Assembly (NCBI RefSeq): GCF_001655615.1
Contig: NZ_CP011567.1
Span: 4,535,001-4,599,000 of the forward strand
DNA length: 64,000 bases
Reading direction: 5' to 3'
From: Pseudomonas sp. GR 6-02
GTDB taxonomy: Bacteria; Pseudomonadota; Gammaproteobacteria; Pseudomonadales; Pseudomonadaceae
The notes under the pieces are model-generated. The model had not been told where the DNA came from, did not search any database, and saw only the letters and a list, made by a program, of their open reading frames with translations. Shown here one piece after another: positions 8,314-17,664 of this stretch. Within the stretch, counting starts at the first letter, position 1; each line of letters begins with the position of its first letter. Position numbers and translations under genes: made by a program.

Positions 8314-9048
8314 TTAAGGCTTAACCGAGTCAGTCTCAGGCTTGTGCGCCACAAACCGCATCATCCACTCTGCGACGGTAGTGCCGTGATGCTCGTGTTC
8401 AAGACTCGCCATACCTTGCGAATAAATCTGCTCGCCCAGTGCTTCCTGGCGGATATCCAGCAGCGCCCGCGAGTAATCGTGAATGAACTCCGGATGCCCC
8501 TGGAAGCACAGCACCTGATCGTTGATGTGGTACGCGGCGAACGGGCAGAAATCGCTAGAAGCAATCACCGTCGCGTTTTCCGGCAACGCGGTGACCTGAT
8601 CCTGGTGACTGATCAGCAACGTCAGTTCTTCCCTCACCGGGCTCATCCACGGCGCCTTGGCCGCGAGTTTGTATTTGTGGGTGCCGACGCCCCAGCCCTG
8701 GGTCGCCCGCTCGCTCTTGCCGCCCAATAGCAGCGCCAACAGTTGGTGACCGAAGCACACGCCCAACAGTTTGTCGCCACGTTCGTAGCGCTTGAGCAGG
8801 TACGTCTTGAGGGTTTGAATCCACGGGTCGGTGCCGAAGGAATCGGCCTTGCTGCCGGTGACCAGATACGCATCGAAGGTCAGGTCATCGCTGGGATAAT
8901 CGCCCTGCATCACGTTGTACACGCTGAATTCGGCCGCGATGGGTTGCTGCGAAAACAGACGCTGGAACATCTGCCCGTAACCCTGATATTGATCGACCAG
9001 TTCCGGACGCAGGATGTCGGTTTCCAGAATGCAGATGCGTAACGACAT
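8314..9048 (-). CDS. Class I glutamine amidotransferase-like protein
   Basis: 244 aa from ATG 9048, chosen over upstream starts because the fold begins at MSLRICILETD. It is a stand-alone GATase1 domain of the GMP-synthase-like type: nucleophile elbow GVCFGHQ with Cys98, and a catalytic pair in GHPEF (His185, Glu187). Such proteins release ammonia from glutamine or hydrolyse gamma-glutamyl bonds, and some act on gamma-glutamyl polyamines or glutathione adducts. No partner synthetase lies beside it. Cytoplasmic. Function beyond the family is not known to me. Confidence 0.88.
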   Translation of the reverse strand: MSLRICILETDILRPELVDQYQGYGQMFQRLFSQQPIAAEFSVYNVMQGDYPSDDLTFDAYLVTGSKADSFGTDPWIQTLKTYLLKRYERGDKLLGVCFGHQLLALLLGGKSERATQGWGVGTHKYKLAAKAPWMSPVREELTLLISHQDQVTALPENATVIASSDFCPFAAYHINDQVLCFQGHPEFIHDYSRALLDIRQEALGEQIYSQGMASLEHEHHGTTVAEWMMRFVAHKPETDSVKP

Positions 9049-9156
9049 AAAAAATACCTGACACATGGTGGGAATAATGCACACCCCAGAGCCTGCCTTG
9101 AAACACGGTGACAAGGCAAGCCCCGGAAGGCGTCATCGGTCCCTTGGAACGTCCCC

Positions 9157-11301
9157 TTAGAACAGCGCGTCCTTGGCGGCTTTCTCCAGCAACAGCGCAG
9201 GCGGCGTGAAGCGTTCGCCATATTGCTCGGCCAGGTACTGGGCGCGGGCGACGAAGTCTTTCACGCCGTACTGGTTGATGAATTGCAGCGCACCGCCGGT
9301 CCAGGCCGCGAAGCCGATGCCGAAGATCGAGCCGACGTTGGCATCCGCCGTCGAGGTCAGCACGCCCTCCTCTACACAACGCACGGTTTCGATGGCCTGG
9401 ATGAACAGCAAGCGATCGCGCACGTCTTTCGGCGAAATCTGCCCGTCGGCTTTCTCGAAGCGGGTTTTCAGCTCCGGCCACAAATGTTTCTGCCCGGCGG
9501 CCGGGTAATCGTAGAAACCACCTCCAGCGGCCTTGCCCGGACGCTTGAATTCCTTGAGCAACAAGTCAATCACGGCGAACGCCGGGTGCTCAATCAGTGG
9601 TTTCCCTTCCGCTTGCAGGTCTTTGGCGGTTTGCTGGCGGATATGGCTCATGAGGCTGAGGGAAACTTCGTCGGAGATCGCCAGAGGCCCGACAGGCATG
9701 CCGGCCTTGCGCGCTTCGGTTTCGATCATCGGCGCGCTCACCCCTTCGCCGAGCATCGCGATGCCTTCGTTGGTGAAGGTGCCGAACACACGCGACGTGA
9801 AAAAGCCACGACTGTCGTTCACCACAATCGGAGTTTTCTTGATTTGCAGGACGAAATCGAAACCGCGAGCCAGGGTTTCGTCGCTGGTATGGACGCCTTT
9901 GATGATTTCCACCAACGGCATTTTCTCCACGGGACTGAAGAAATGCAGGCCGATGAATTTGCTCTGGTCTGGCACGGCGGTGGCCAGGCCACTGATCGGC
10001 AACGTCGAGGTATTGGAGGCGATCACCGCGTCCGGGCCGACGACGGTTTGCGCTGCCGATGAGACCCTGGCTTTAAGCTCGCGATCTTCAAACACCGCTT
10101 CGATAATCAAATCACAACCGGCCAGATCCGCATCGTCTTGAGTGATATCGATTCGCGTCAGAATCGCCTCGCGCTGCTCCCGGCTCAACTGACCCCGAGC
10201 AACCTTCTTGTCCAGCAGCGCCGCCGAGTGAGCCTTGCCCTTCTCTGCCGCGGCGAGGTTGATGTCTTTGAGCACCACATCGATACCGGCCGAGGCGCTG
10301 ACAAACGCGATGCCCGCGCCCATCATCCCGGCGCCGAGCACACCGACTTTCTTCGTCACGTAAGGCGCTATGCCCTGAGGTCGCGAACCGCCGGCATTGA
10401 TCTCATTGAGCTGGAACCAAAAGGTGCCGATGAGGTTTTTCGACACCTGGCCCGTAGTCAGTTCGGTGAAATAGCGGGTTTCGATCAGGTGCGCGGTGTC
10501 GAAATCCACCTGAGCGCCCTCCACCGCGGCGCAGAGGATTTTCTCCGGCGCGGGCAGGCACCCCTGGGTTTTACTACGTAGGATCGACGGCGTGATGGCC
10601 AGCATCTGCATGACTTTCGGATCCGACGGCGTACCGCCAGGGATCTGATAACCCTTCACATCCCAACGCTGCACAGCAACCGGATGAGCAGCAATCCACG
10701 CCCGCGCCTTGGCCATCAGCTCATCGTGATCGACAGCCAACTCATCGATCAACCTCGCTTGCAGCGCCTGTTGCGGGCGGATTTTCTTGCCTTCCAGCAG
10801 ATACGGCAGAGCTTTTTCGATGCCCAGCATGCGCACCATGCGCACCACCCCGCCGCCGCCCGGCAACAGGCCGAGGGTGACTTCCGGCAGGCCAAGCAGC
10901 ACCGACGGGTTGTCGAGCGCTACACGGTGATGGCACGCCAGGCAGATTTCCCAACCGCCGCCGAGCGCCGCGCCGTTAATGGCGGCGACCACCGGTTTAC
11001 CGAGGGTTTCCAGGGTGCGCAACTGGCCCTTGAGGTTCAGCACCATGTCGTAAAAGGCTTTGGCTTCGGGCTTGCCGACCTTGATCAGTTCATTGAGGTC
11101 GCCACCGGCGAAGAAGGTTTTCTTGGCCGAGGTGATGATCACGCCGGCAATCGCATCCTTGTCGGCGACCAGGCGCTCGACACAGGTGGCCATGGCCTCG
11201 CGGTAGACCGCGTTCATGGTGTTGGCGCTCTGGCCCGGCATGTCGATGGTCAGGACGACGATCCGGTCCGGGCCCTTTTCGTAACGAATGGCTTGGGTCA
11301 T
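9157..11301 (-). CDS. Bifunctional enoyl-CoA hydratase / 3-hydroxyacyl-CoA dehydrogenase (FadJ/FadB-like)
   Basis: 714 aa from ATG 11301. An N-terminal crotonase domain (about 1-190; ITSAKKTFFAGGDLNEL and NGAALGGGWEICLACHH) hydrates enoyl-CoA. A 3-hydroxyacyl-CoA dehydrogenase NAD domain begins at VGVLGAGMMGAGIAF, followed by the dehydrogenase C-terminal domain (LHFFSPVEKMPLVEII). This is the usual FadJ/FadB multifunctional length. It follows the thiolase gene by 38 bases on the same strand, so the two form a beta-oxidation operon. The arrangement (thiolase first) differs from fadBA and matches a second Pseudomonas locus. Chain-length preference cannot be read. Confidence 0.93.
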   Translation of the reverse strand: MTQAIRYEKGPDRIVVLTIDMPGQSANTMNAVYREAMATCVERLVADKDAIAGVIITSAKKTFFAGGDLNELIKVGKPEAKAFYDMVLNLKGQLRTLETLGKPVVAAINGAALGGGWEICLACHHRVALDNPSVLLGLPEVTLGLLPGGGGVVRMVRMLGIEKALPYLLEGKKIRPQQALQARLIDELAVDHDELMAKARAWIAAHPVAVQRWDVKGYQIPGGTPSDPKVMQMLAITPSILRSKTQGCLPAPEKILCAAVEGAQVDFDTAHLIETRYFTELTTGQVSKNLIGTFWFQLNEINAGGSRPQGIAPYVTKKVGVLGAGMMGAGIAFVSASAGIDVVLKDINLAAAEKGKAHSAALLDKKVARGQLSREQREAILTRIDITQDDADLAGCDLIIEAVFEDRELKARVSSAAQTVVGPDAVIASNTSTLPISGLATAVPDQSKFIGLHFFSPVEKMPLVEIIKGVHTSDETLARGFDFVLQIKKTPIVVNDSRGFFTSRVFGTFTNEGIAMLGEGVSAPMIETEARKAGMPVGPLAISDEVSLSLMSHIRQQTAKDLQAEGKPLIEHPAFAVIDLLLKEFKRPGKAAGGGFYDYPAAGQKHLWPELKTRFEKADGQISPKDVRDRLLFIQAIETVRCVEEGVLTSTADANVGSIFGIGFAAWTGGALQFINQYGVKDFVARAQYLAEQYGERFTPPALLLEKAAKDALF

Positions 11302-11339
11302 GGCAATTTTCCTTGAGTCGGATTTTCTTAAACGCAGGC

Positions 11340-12545
11340 TCAGAGGCGTTCGATGATGGTGGCAATGCCCATGCCGCCGCCGACACACAATGTCGCCAGG
11401 CCATAGCGCAGGCGCCGGGTTTCCAGTTCATCGAGCAGCGTGCCGAGAATCGCGCAACCGGTGGCGCCGAGCGGATGGCCCATGGCGATGGAGCCGCCGT
11501 TGACGTTGACCTTGTCCGGGTCGATGGCCATGTCCTTGATGAACTTCAACACGACCGAGGCGAACGCTTCATTGACTTCGAACAGGTCGATGTCTTCGAC
11601 CCGCAGCCCGGCCTTGGCCAGTGCCTTGCGGGTGGCCGGCGCCGGGCCGGTGAGCATGATGGTCGGGTCGGTGCTGGTGACTGCCGTGGCGACGACCCGC
11701 GCCCGTGGCTGCAAGCCCAGCGCCCGGCCCTTCGCTTCGGAGCCGATCAGCATCAGCGCCGCGCCATCGACGATCCCGGAGCTGTTGCCCGGCGTGTGAA
11801 CGTGGTTGATCCGCTCGACCTGGCTGTACACCCGCAATGCCGTGGCGTCGAAGCCCATTTGCCCGATCATTTCGAAACTTGGCTTGAGCTTGCCCAGGCC
11901 TTCCATCGTCGAATCGGCGCGAATGAACTCATCGTGATCAAGCAGGATGATGCCGTTCTGGTCCTGCACCGGCACCAGCGACTTGTTGAAGGAACCATCC
12001 GCCCGCGCCCGCGCCGCTTTCTGCTGGGAGTGCAACGCGAAGGCATCGACGTCCTGACGACTGAAACCTTCGATTGTCGCGATCAGGTCAGCACCCACGC
12101 CCTGGGGTGTGAAATGGCTGTGCAAGTTGGTTTCCGGGTCCAGCGCCCAGGCCCCGCCGTCGCTGCCCATGGCCACGCGGGACATCGACTCGACGCCACC
12201 GACCACCACCAGATCTTCGAAGCCGGAACGCACTTTCATCGCGCCCAGGTTCACTGCTTCCAGCCCCGACGCGCAGAAGCGATTGAGTTGCACACCCGCC
12301 ACGCTGACGTCCCAATCGGCCACTTGTGTGGCGGTCTTGGCAATGTCGGCGCCCTGATCACCGATAGGCGTCACACAGCCAAGCACCACGTCGTCGACCT
12401 GACTGGTGTCCAGGGAGGTGCGCTGCTGCAACGCCGTCAGCAGCCCGGCCACCAGGTTCACTGGCTTGACGCTGTGCAAGGCGCCATTGGCCTTGCCTTT
12501 GCCACGGGGCGTGCGTAACGCGTCAAATATCAAAGCTTGGGTCAT
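11340..12545 (-). CDS. Acetyl-CoA C-acyltransferase (thiolase)
   Basis: 401 aa. It catalyses the last step of beta-oxidation, thiolytic cleavage of 3-ketoacyl-CoA (reversible). All thiolase marks are present: nucleophile Cys91 in [23 protein letters not shown] with His357, and the second active Cys387 in CVGGGMG. Cytoplasmic. It is first in the operon, with the FadJ-like gene 38 bases downstream. The upstream region (12546-12930) must contain the promoter; I see no certain operator. Confidence 0.95.
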   Translation of the reverse strand: MTQALIFDALRTPRGKGKANGALHSVKPVNLVAGLLTALQQRTSLDTSQVDDVVLGCVTPIGDQGADIAKTATQVADWDVSVAGVQLNRFCASGLEAVNLGAMKVRSGFEDLVVVGGVESMSRVAMGSDGGAWALDPETNLHSHFTPQGVGADLIATIEGFSRQDVDAFALHSQQKAARARADGSFNKSLVPVQDQNGIILLDHDEFIRADSTMEGLGKLKPSFEMIGQMGFDATALRVYSQVERINHVHTPGNSSGIVDGAALMLIGSEAKGRALGLQPRARVVATAVTSTDPTIMLTGPAPATRKALAKAGLRVEDIDLFEVNEAFASVVLKFIKDMAIDPDKVNVNGGSIAMGHPLGATGCAILGTLLDELETRRLRYGLATLCVGGGMGIATIIERL

Positions 12546-12932
12546 GGCGTTCTCGAACCTGAGGGTGATCTCTATACCCTCACCTTATGCCGAGCAGCTG
12601 TGGATTCAATGACCACAGCGCTCATTGGCGTTGACGGTCACGCTCAGACGAACGGTAGTCAGCTATCGGATTAATCGATTCGTGTCACCAAGCTGTCTAG
12701 CCAACGGGCGCCCAAGAAGCTGGCCATAGGCCTCATGTCTTTTTGGCAGCGATCAGCGCTAAGTCCATACGAAATGGATCTAAGCCAAGCGTGACGCGGG
12801 CCCTAATGTAAACCTGTACGAAGTTGTCGTCGGGTTTTGCCGAGGCTCTCGTCCTACAGGAAGTGCAGCGCTCTGCCGTCATGGAGATATGCAGGCAGGC
12901 AACCAGGAAATAACAAAAAAGGCGGTCAAGCC
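12546..12932. other. Divergent intergenic region upstream of the thiolase
   Basis: About 390 bases. It holds the thiolase promoter on one side and leads into a 31-codon membrane peptide on the other. A fragment CTCGTCCTACAGGAAG near 12847 faintly resembles half of a family A REP. No other structure identified. Confidence 0.4.
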
Positions 12933-13028
12933 ATGTTCAAACATTCGAAAGTACGTCAAGCCGGGCTCATTCTATTTGCTACTACGCTGTTGTTGATTTT
13001 GCCGAACCTGACCAAGGTGCTTGGCTGA
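12933..13028 (+). CDS. 31-residue single-pass membrane peptide
   Basis: ATG at 12933, stop TGA 13026-13028. The peptide has a basic start (MFKHSKVRQ), one hydrophobic helix of about 17 residues (LILFATTLLLILP) and a short tail. This follows the positive-inside pattern. A purine stretch (AAAAAAGG) precedes the start by about 9 bases. It lies about 100 bases before a secreted cytochrome c gene on the same strand. Too short for homology judgement by eye, but the composition is not random. Confidence 0.5.
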   Translation: MFKHSKVRQAGLILFATTLLLILPNLTKVLG

Positions 13029-13125
13029 TCGAGCAGCGGGGGTTTTCATTTCGCCTGATAAAAATGTGACTGGCTCGCTATCCGGGCCGGCGTGGCTGTG
13101 CCAACCTTTGCGGCACTTCCACGAC

Positions 13126-13953
13126 ATGGACGACGATCACTTGAAAGCGCTCATTTTGTTTGGGGCCTTGCTGCTCAGCACGCCTCTGTCTGCCGCGCAG
13201 CTGAATCTTGAGTTGGGCGCGAGCCCTCGCACCTGGCAGACCGAGGAATTGCTCAAGCATCCTCAGGCTCAGACCATCACGATCACTAACGACGTTTCCT
13301 ACAAACGGGACATGAGCTATCGCGCCGTGCCGTTGGCAGCGTTGTTGACGGGCATCAAGCCTGACGACCACTTGCAAGCCGTGGCCCTGGACGGTTTTGC
13401 CGCCGAACTGGCCGCCGCACCGTTGCTCAATACCCAGGGCGCGCAGGCCTGGCTGGCGATTGAAGACCCGGCCAAGCCGTGGCCGCCGCTGTCCGAGGGC
13501 AAGCCCAGTGCCGGGCCGTTCTATCTGGTCTGGACCGATCCACAGGCGGGCAATATCAGTCCCGAGCAATGGCCGTTCGAAGTGGCGAGCATCAAGCGCA
13601 TGGCCCCGGTGGATGAGCGCTTCCCTGCCCTGTTACCCGATCCTGCATTGAAGGCGGACCATCCGGTGAACAAGGGCTTTGCGCTGTTTCAGAAGAACTG
13701 CCTGGCCTGTCATCGACTCAATGGCGCGGGGGACGCGCAGTTCGGGCCGGACCTGAATATTCCGTTCAACCCGACCGAGTATTTCGGCGCGGACTTCCTC
13801 AAGCGTTACATCCGTGACCCGCAGAGCTTGCGCCAGTGGCCGCAGGCGAAGATGCCCGGGTTCTCGCCGACGGTGTTGCCGGAGGGGGATCTGGAGTTGT
13901 TGGTGGGGTATTTGAAGCACATGGCGGGACGCAAGGTGTCTACGGCCAAGTAA
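13126..13953 (+). CDS. Periplasmic c-type cytochrome with molybdopterin-oxidoreductase-like N-terminal domain
   Basis: 275 aa from ATG 13126, chosen because a signal peptide follows directly (KALILFGALLLSTPLSAA). Residues 30-175 resemble the sulfite-oxidase/YedY-type fold (YRAVPLAALLTGI; PSAGPFYLVW), though without an obvious Moco-binding cysteine. The C-terminal cytochrome c domain carries CLACH (Cys192, Cys195, His196) and a likely Met ligand in AKMPGF. A periplasmic electron carrier or a dehydrogenase electron-transfer subunit is likely; the partner is not encoded beside it. The N-terminal fold assignment is tentative. Confidence 0.82.
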   Translation: MDDDHLKALILFGALLLSTPLSAAQLNLELGASPRTWQTEELLKHPQAQTITITNDVSYKRDMSYRAVPLAALLTGIKPDDHLQAVALDGFAAELAAAPLLNTQGAQAWLAIEDPAKPWPPLSEGKPSAGPFYLVWTDPQAGNISPEQWPFEVASIKRMAPVDERFPALLPDPALKADHPVNKGFALFQKNCLACHRLNGAGDAQFGPDLNIPFNPTEYFGADFLKRYIRDPQSLRQWPQAKMPGFSPTVLPEGDLELLVGYLKHMAGRKVSTAK

Positions 13954-13962
13954 ACATCCACC

Positions 13963-14095
13963 TGTGGCGAGGGAGCTCGCTCCCGCTGGGGCGCGAAGCG
14001 GCCCTCAAATCAGGCGACGCGATCCGTCAGGCAAACCGCATTCGCCGGGTTTGCGACTGCTGCGCAGCCGAGCGGGAGCAAGCTCCCTCGCCACA
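13963..14095. repeat. REPIN, family B (TGTGGCGAGGGAGC...)
   Basis: Two inverted arms of TGTGGCGAGGGAGCTTGCTCC CGC... with an internal GCGAAGCGGCC / GCTGCGCAGCC part, about 60 bases apart, between the convergent cytochrome and transglutaminase genes. Confidence 0.85.
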
Positions 14096-14106
14096 ATGAA
14101 TGACTG

Positions 14107-14916
14107 CTACTGCTGTTGGACGGAGATCACCGGCGCAGGCGTCGGCGCGACCAACACCTTGGCATGCATCTGCTCATACCCGCCGCCACGGCGCATACCG
14201 CGCACCGGACAGGCGTCGAGGTAGTCCAGGCCCACGGCCAGTTTCAAGTGACGTTCAGGCCGGGCCAGTTCGTTGGTCACATCGAAGCTATACCAGGCGT
14301 CATTCAGCCAGGCTTCCGCCCAGGCGTGACTGGCCAGGTGTTCACTGTTCTCGCTGTACAAATACCCCGACACATAACGCGAGGGGATGCCCAGGCTGCG
14401 GGCGCAGGCGAGAAACGCATGGGTATGGTCCTGGCAGACCCCGGAACGCCCGGCGAAAGCTTGCGCGGCGCTGGTCTCCACTTCGGTGGCACCTGGCGTG
14501 TAGGTCATGTGCTGGTTCAGGCCATGCATCAAATCGATCAGCGCCGTGCGATCCCGCCGTTGCTTGCACGCCTTCCCGGCAAACGCGCGCAGGGCTTCGT
14601 CGGCTTCGGTCAGCCGGGTGAAACGCAGGAACGGCAGCGCCGACTGACTCTCGTGCTCGGCTTCGCGCAGCTCGTCGATATCGACCTGGCCACGGGCGCC
14701 GATGATGATCGCCTCATGCGGCTCGTCCAGGGTCAACACATGCAGGATGTTGCCGAACGGATCGAGTTGCGCGCGCACCGGGCGCGGCAGGTCAAGTTGC
14801 CAGCTCAGCACGTGCTGGCGCTCGCTGTCGTGGGGTGTCAGTCGCAGGTACTGGATGCTCGCCCGCACCTGATCTTCGTAGTGATAGGCGGTCTCGTGGC
14901 TAATGGAAAGTCTCAT
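14107..14916 (-). CDS. Transglutaminase-like cysteine protease family protein
   Basis: 269 aa from ATG 14916. The N-terminal part (1-100) is the bacterial transglutaminase-like N-terminal domain (LRLTPHDSERQ). The core carries the papain-like triad Cys161 (GRSGVCQDHTHAF), His197 (ASHAWAEAW) and Asp212 (SFDVTN). No signal peptide. Its start overlaps the stop of the alpha-E gene by 4 bases (ATGA), so translation is coupled. Together with the ATP-grasp and alpha-E genes it forms a three-gene set conserved in many bacteria, proposed in published comparative work to make and trim a peptide or protein tag. Activity may be peptidase rather than cross-linking. Confidence 0.92.
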   Translation of the reverse strand: MRLSISHETAYHYEDQVRASIQYLRLTPHDSERQHVLSWQLDLPRPVRAQLDPFGNILHVLTLDEPHEAIIIGARGQVDIDELREAEHESQSALPFLRFTRLTEADEALRAFAGKACKQRRDRTALIDLMHGLNQHMTYTPGATEVETSAAQAFAGRSGVCQDHTHAFLACARSLGIPSRYVSGYLYSENSEHLASHAWAEAWLNDAWYSFDVTNELARPERHLKLAVGLDYLDACPVRGMRRGGGYEQMHAKVLVAPTPAPVISVQQQ

Positions 14917-15863
14917 GCAGCCTCCAGATAGGAACTGTGTATGGCATTGCCCAACTGGCGCACCAGCGGGATGAACTCGGTCAGCCAGGTGTGCAGGCCT
15001 TCGTCGAGGATTTCGTTGATACCGGTGTAGCGCAGGCGCGCGTCCATTTCCGCCGCCAGGCGTTGTGCGGGACGGCCGTTGGCCCCCGGTAGTTGAGCGA
15101 GAATCTGATCGACCTCTTCGGTGCAGGCTCGCAGGGATCGCGGCACATCGGCGCGCAGCAATAACAGCTCGGCCACATGCCGGGCGCCGGGGGCGTCGCG
15201 GTAGATTTCGGTGTAGGCCTCGAACGATGACAAGGCCCGCAACAAGGCGCTCCATTGGTAGTAGGCGTGGGCCGTACCGTCACTGACGGCTTCGGCTTGA
15301 TCGCCGGCCATTTCGTAACGGGCATCAAGCAGGCGCAAGGTGTTGTCGGCCCTTTCGATGAAGGTGCCCAGACGAATGAAGCGGAACGCGTCGTTACGCA
15401 TGATCGTGCCATAGCAAGCGCCGCGGAACAGGTGGGAACGTTCCTTGATCCACTCACAGAAACGGCTCATGCCGTAGCGACTCAAGCCCTGCTCGGCGAT
15501 CCCGCGAATTTCCAGCCAGGTGGCGTTGATGTTTTCCCACATGTCGGCGGTGATTCGCCCACGCACCGCATGGGCGCTGGCTCGCGCGGCACCGAGGCAG
15601 CTGTAGATGCTCGCCGGGTTGGCCGCGTCCAGGGCGAAAAAATGCAGCAGCCGTTCGGCATGCAGATCGCCGTGGCGCGCCAGGTAATCGTCCAGGGTGC
15701 CAGTGATCAGCAACGGCATGGCCAGTTCGTGCAAACCGTCGCCACGACCGTCCTGGGGCATCAGCGACAGCGAATAACTGATGTCGAGCATCCGCGCGAG
15801 GTTTTCCGCCCGCTCCAGGTAACGCGACATCCAGTACAGATCCGAGGCAGTTCTACTTAACAT
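14913..15863 (-). CDS. Alpha-E domain protein (DUF403)
   Basis: 316 aa, all-helical, cytoplasmic. It starts MLSRTASDLYWMSRYLERAE, the hallmark of alpha-E (COG2307) proteins, and has the conserved ERADNTLRLLDARYE stretch. AAGGAAG precedes the start. The molecular function is unknown; it always occurs with a circularly permuted ATP-grasp ligase and often with a transglutaminase, as here. The gene follows the ATP-grasp gene by 12 bases and overlaps the transglutaminase by 4, a compact operon. Confidence 0.93.
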   Translation of the reverse strand: MLSRTASDLYWMSRYLERAENLARMLDISYSLSLMPQDGRGDGLHELAMPLLITGTLDDYLARHGDLHAERLLHFFALDAANPASIYSCLGAARASAHAVRGRITADMWENINATWLEIRGIAEQGLSRYGMSRFCEWIKERSHLFRGACYGTIMRNDAFRFIRLGTFIERADNTLRLLDARYEMAGDQAEAVSDGTAHAYYQWSALLRALSSFEAYTEIYRDAPGARHVAELLLLRADVPRSLRACTEEVDQILAQLPGANGRPAQRLAAEMDARLRYTGINEILDEGLHTWLTEFIPLVRQLGNAIHSSYLEAA

Positions 15864-15875
15864 GGCAAGCTTCCT

Positions 15876-17285
15876 TCAATCCTCGACCACCCAGGTGTCC
15901 TTGGTTCCGCCGCCCTGGGACGAGTTCACCACCAGGGAGCCTTCACGCAAGGCGACACGGGTCAAACCGCCGGGCACAACCCGGGTTTCGCGGCCAGACA
16001 ATACAAACGGACGCAGGTCGATGTGGCGCGGTGCGATGCCGTTTTCGACAAAGGTCGGACAGGTCGACAACGACAACGTCGGTTGCGCGATGTACGCGTG
16101 GGGCTTGGCTTTGATCCGCTCGCGGAAAGACTCGATCTCCGCCGCCGTCGCCGCCGGCCCCACCAGCATTCCGTAACCGCCGGAGCCTTGGGTTTCCTTG
16201 ACCACCAGCTCCGGAAGGTTGGCCAGCACGTGGGACAGTTCAGAAGGATTACGACACTGCCACGTCGGCACGTTCTTCAAGATCGGCTCTTCATCGAGGT
16301 AGAAACGAATCATGTCCGTGACGAAGGGATACACCGACTTGTCGTCCGCGACCCCGGTGCCGATGGCATTCGCCAGCACCACATTGCCGGAGCGGTAGGA
16401 CGACAGCAGCCCTGGAACGCCAAGCATCGAATCGGGGTTGAACGCCAGCGGATCGAGGAACGCATCGTCGAGGCGACGGTAGATCACGTCGACCGCTTTC
16501 GGCCCGTCCGTGGTGCGCATGAACACCTTGTCGTCGCGCACGAACAGGTCGGCGCCTTCCACCAGTTCAACGCCCATTTCCCGAGCGAGGAACGCATGCT
16601 CGAAAAACGCACTGTTGAAACGCCCCGGCGTCAGCACCACCACGCTCGGGTTGTCGATCGGGCTGGAGCTTTTCAGGGTGTCGAGCAACAGGTTCGGGTA
16701 GTGGTCGATCGGTGCGATGCGCTGGGCCGCGAACAACTCGGGGAACAGGCGCATCATCATCTTGCGGTCTTCGAGCATGTAGCTCACGCCGCTGGGGGTA
16801 CGCAGGTTGTCTTCGAGCACGTAGTACGTGCCGTCGCCATCGCGCACCAAGTCGACGCCGGAAATGTGCGAATAGATATCGCGGTGCAGATCCAGCCCTT
16901 GCATCGCCAACTGGTATTGCTCGTTGGCCAGCACTTGTTCGGCCGGAATGATGCCGGCCTTGATGATGCGCTGCTCGTGATAGAGGTCGGCAAGGAACAT
17001 GTTCAATGCCTTGACCCGCTGAATGCAGCCGCGTTCGACGACCCGCCATTCACTGGCGGGGATGCTGCGGGGAATGGTGTCGAAGGGAATCAGGCGCTCT
17101 GTCCCCTGCTCATCACCATAGAGCGTGAAGGTAATCCCGGCGCGATGAAATAACAGATCGGCCTCGCGTCGCCGTTGTGCCAAAAGCTCGTCAGGCGTTT
17201 CGGCCAACCAACGGGCAAACTCCCGATAATGCGGACGGACCTGGCCGCCGGCATCGTACATCTCATCAAAAAAGGTGCGGATCAT
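15876..17285 (-). CDS. Circularly permuted ATP-grasp protein (DUF404/407)
   Basis: 469 aa from ATG 17285 with AAGGAGT upstream. First gene of the ATP-grasp/alpha-E/transglutaminase operon. The sequence shows the family marks RRREADLLFHRAGITFTLYG, DLVRDGDGTYYVLEDNLRTP and VVKETQGSGGYGMLVGP (glycine-rich nucleotide-binding loop). Family members are predicted to form amide bonds using ATP, joining amino acids or peptides. It is cytoplasmic. The substrate is unknown. The neighbouring transglutaminase is a candidate for removing or transferring what this ligase adds. Confidence 0.93.
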   Translation of the reverse strand: MIRTFFDEMYDAGGQVRPHYREFARWLAETPDELLAQRRREADLLFHRAGITFTLYGDEQGTERLIPFDTIPRSIPASEWRVVERGCIQRVKALNMFLADLYHEQRIIKAGIIPAEQVLANEQYQLAMQGLDLHRDIYSHISGVDLVRDGDGTYYVLEDNLRTPSGVSYMLEDRKMMMRLFPELFAAQRIAPIDHYPNLLLDTLKSSSPIDNPSVVVLTPGRFNSAFFEHAFLAREMGVELVEGADLFVRDDKVFMRTTDGPKAVDVIYRRLDDAFLDPLAFNPDSMLGVPGLLSSYRSGNVVLANAIGTGVADDKSVYPFVTDMIRFYLDEEPILKNVPTWQCRNPSELSHVLANLPELVVKETQGSGGYGMLVGPAATAAEIESFRERIKAKPHAYIAQPTLSLSTCPTFVENGIAPRHIDLRPFVLSGRETRVVPGGLTRVALREGSLVVNSSQGGGTKDTWVVED

Positions 17286-17548
17286 GCCGTACTCCTTGTC
17301 ACACGGACATCCAGGCCTTCGCAAGGCCCGTGCCATAGGCAGAAACGCTTTGATATCAATCAGTTGGATAATGTTGCTGCGCGCCCCGCACCAATCCTGT
17401 GCGGTAATTGCCCCACCCTGATCGCCCCCGCTTCATGGCGAAGCAATGCTGTCGCCTATCAGCAGCATAGTCAGAGTTGATTTCACTGCTCGGGAGGGAG
17501 ATGCGGATAATCCGTACATTCGCTGGAAAACTGATCGCTCTTCCCTTT
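17286..17548. other. Region upstream of the ATP-grasp operon
   Basis: Holds the operon promoter on the minus strand. On the plus strand it runs into a strong terminator at 17549-17575 with no plus-strand gene before it, so a short transcript is possible. Confidence 0.35.
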
Positions 17549-17575
17549 AGCCGCCTGTTCAGGTGGCTTTTTTTT
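17549..17575 (+). terminator. Orphan rho-independent terminator
   Basis: AGCCGCCTG / CAGGTGGCT stem with a 3-nt loop and a run of eight Ts on the plus strand. All annotated genes for 3.5 kb upstream are on the minus strand, so it would end an unannotated short RNA. Confidence 0.75.
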
Positions 17576-17610
17576 GTCCGTTTGAAATGTGGCGAAATAA
17601 AAAGATCGAA

Positions 17611-17642
17611 ACAAAAACGGCCAACCCAAAGGTCAGCCGTTA
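17611..17642 (-). terminator. Terminator of the RraB-like gene
   Basis: On the minus strand AACGGCTGACC pairs with GGTTGGCCGTT (with G-T pairs), followed by TTTGTTTC, starting about 22 bases after the stop. Confidence 0.7.
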
Positions 17643-17664
17643 CTAAGTGTCACTGTTCATAAGC

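Noticed and set aside
11313..12518. 401-codon plus-strand frame opposite the thiolase
   Set aside because: Mirror frame of a GC-rich coding sequence; His/Arg/Gln-rich with no motifs.
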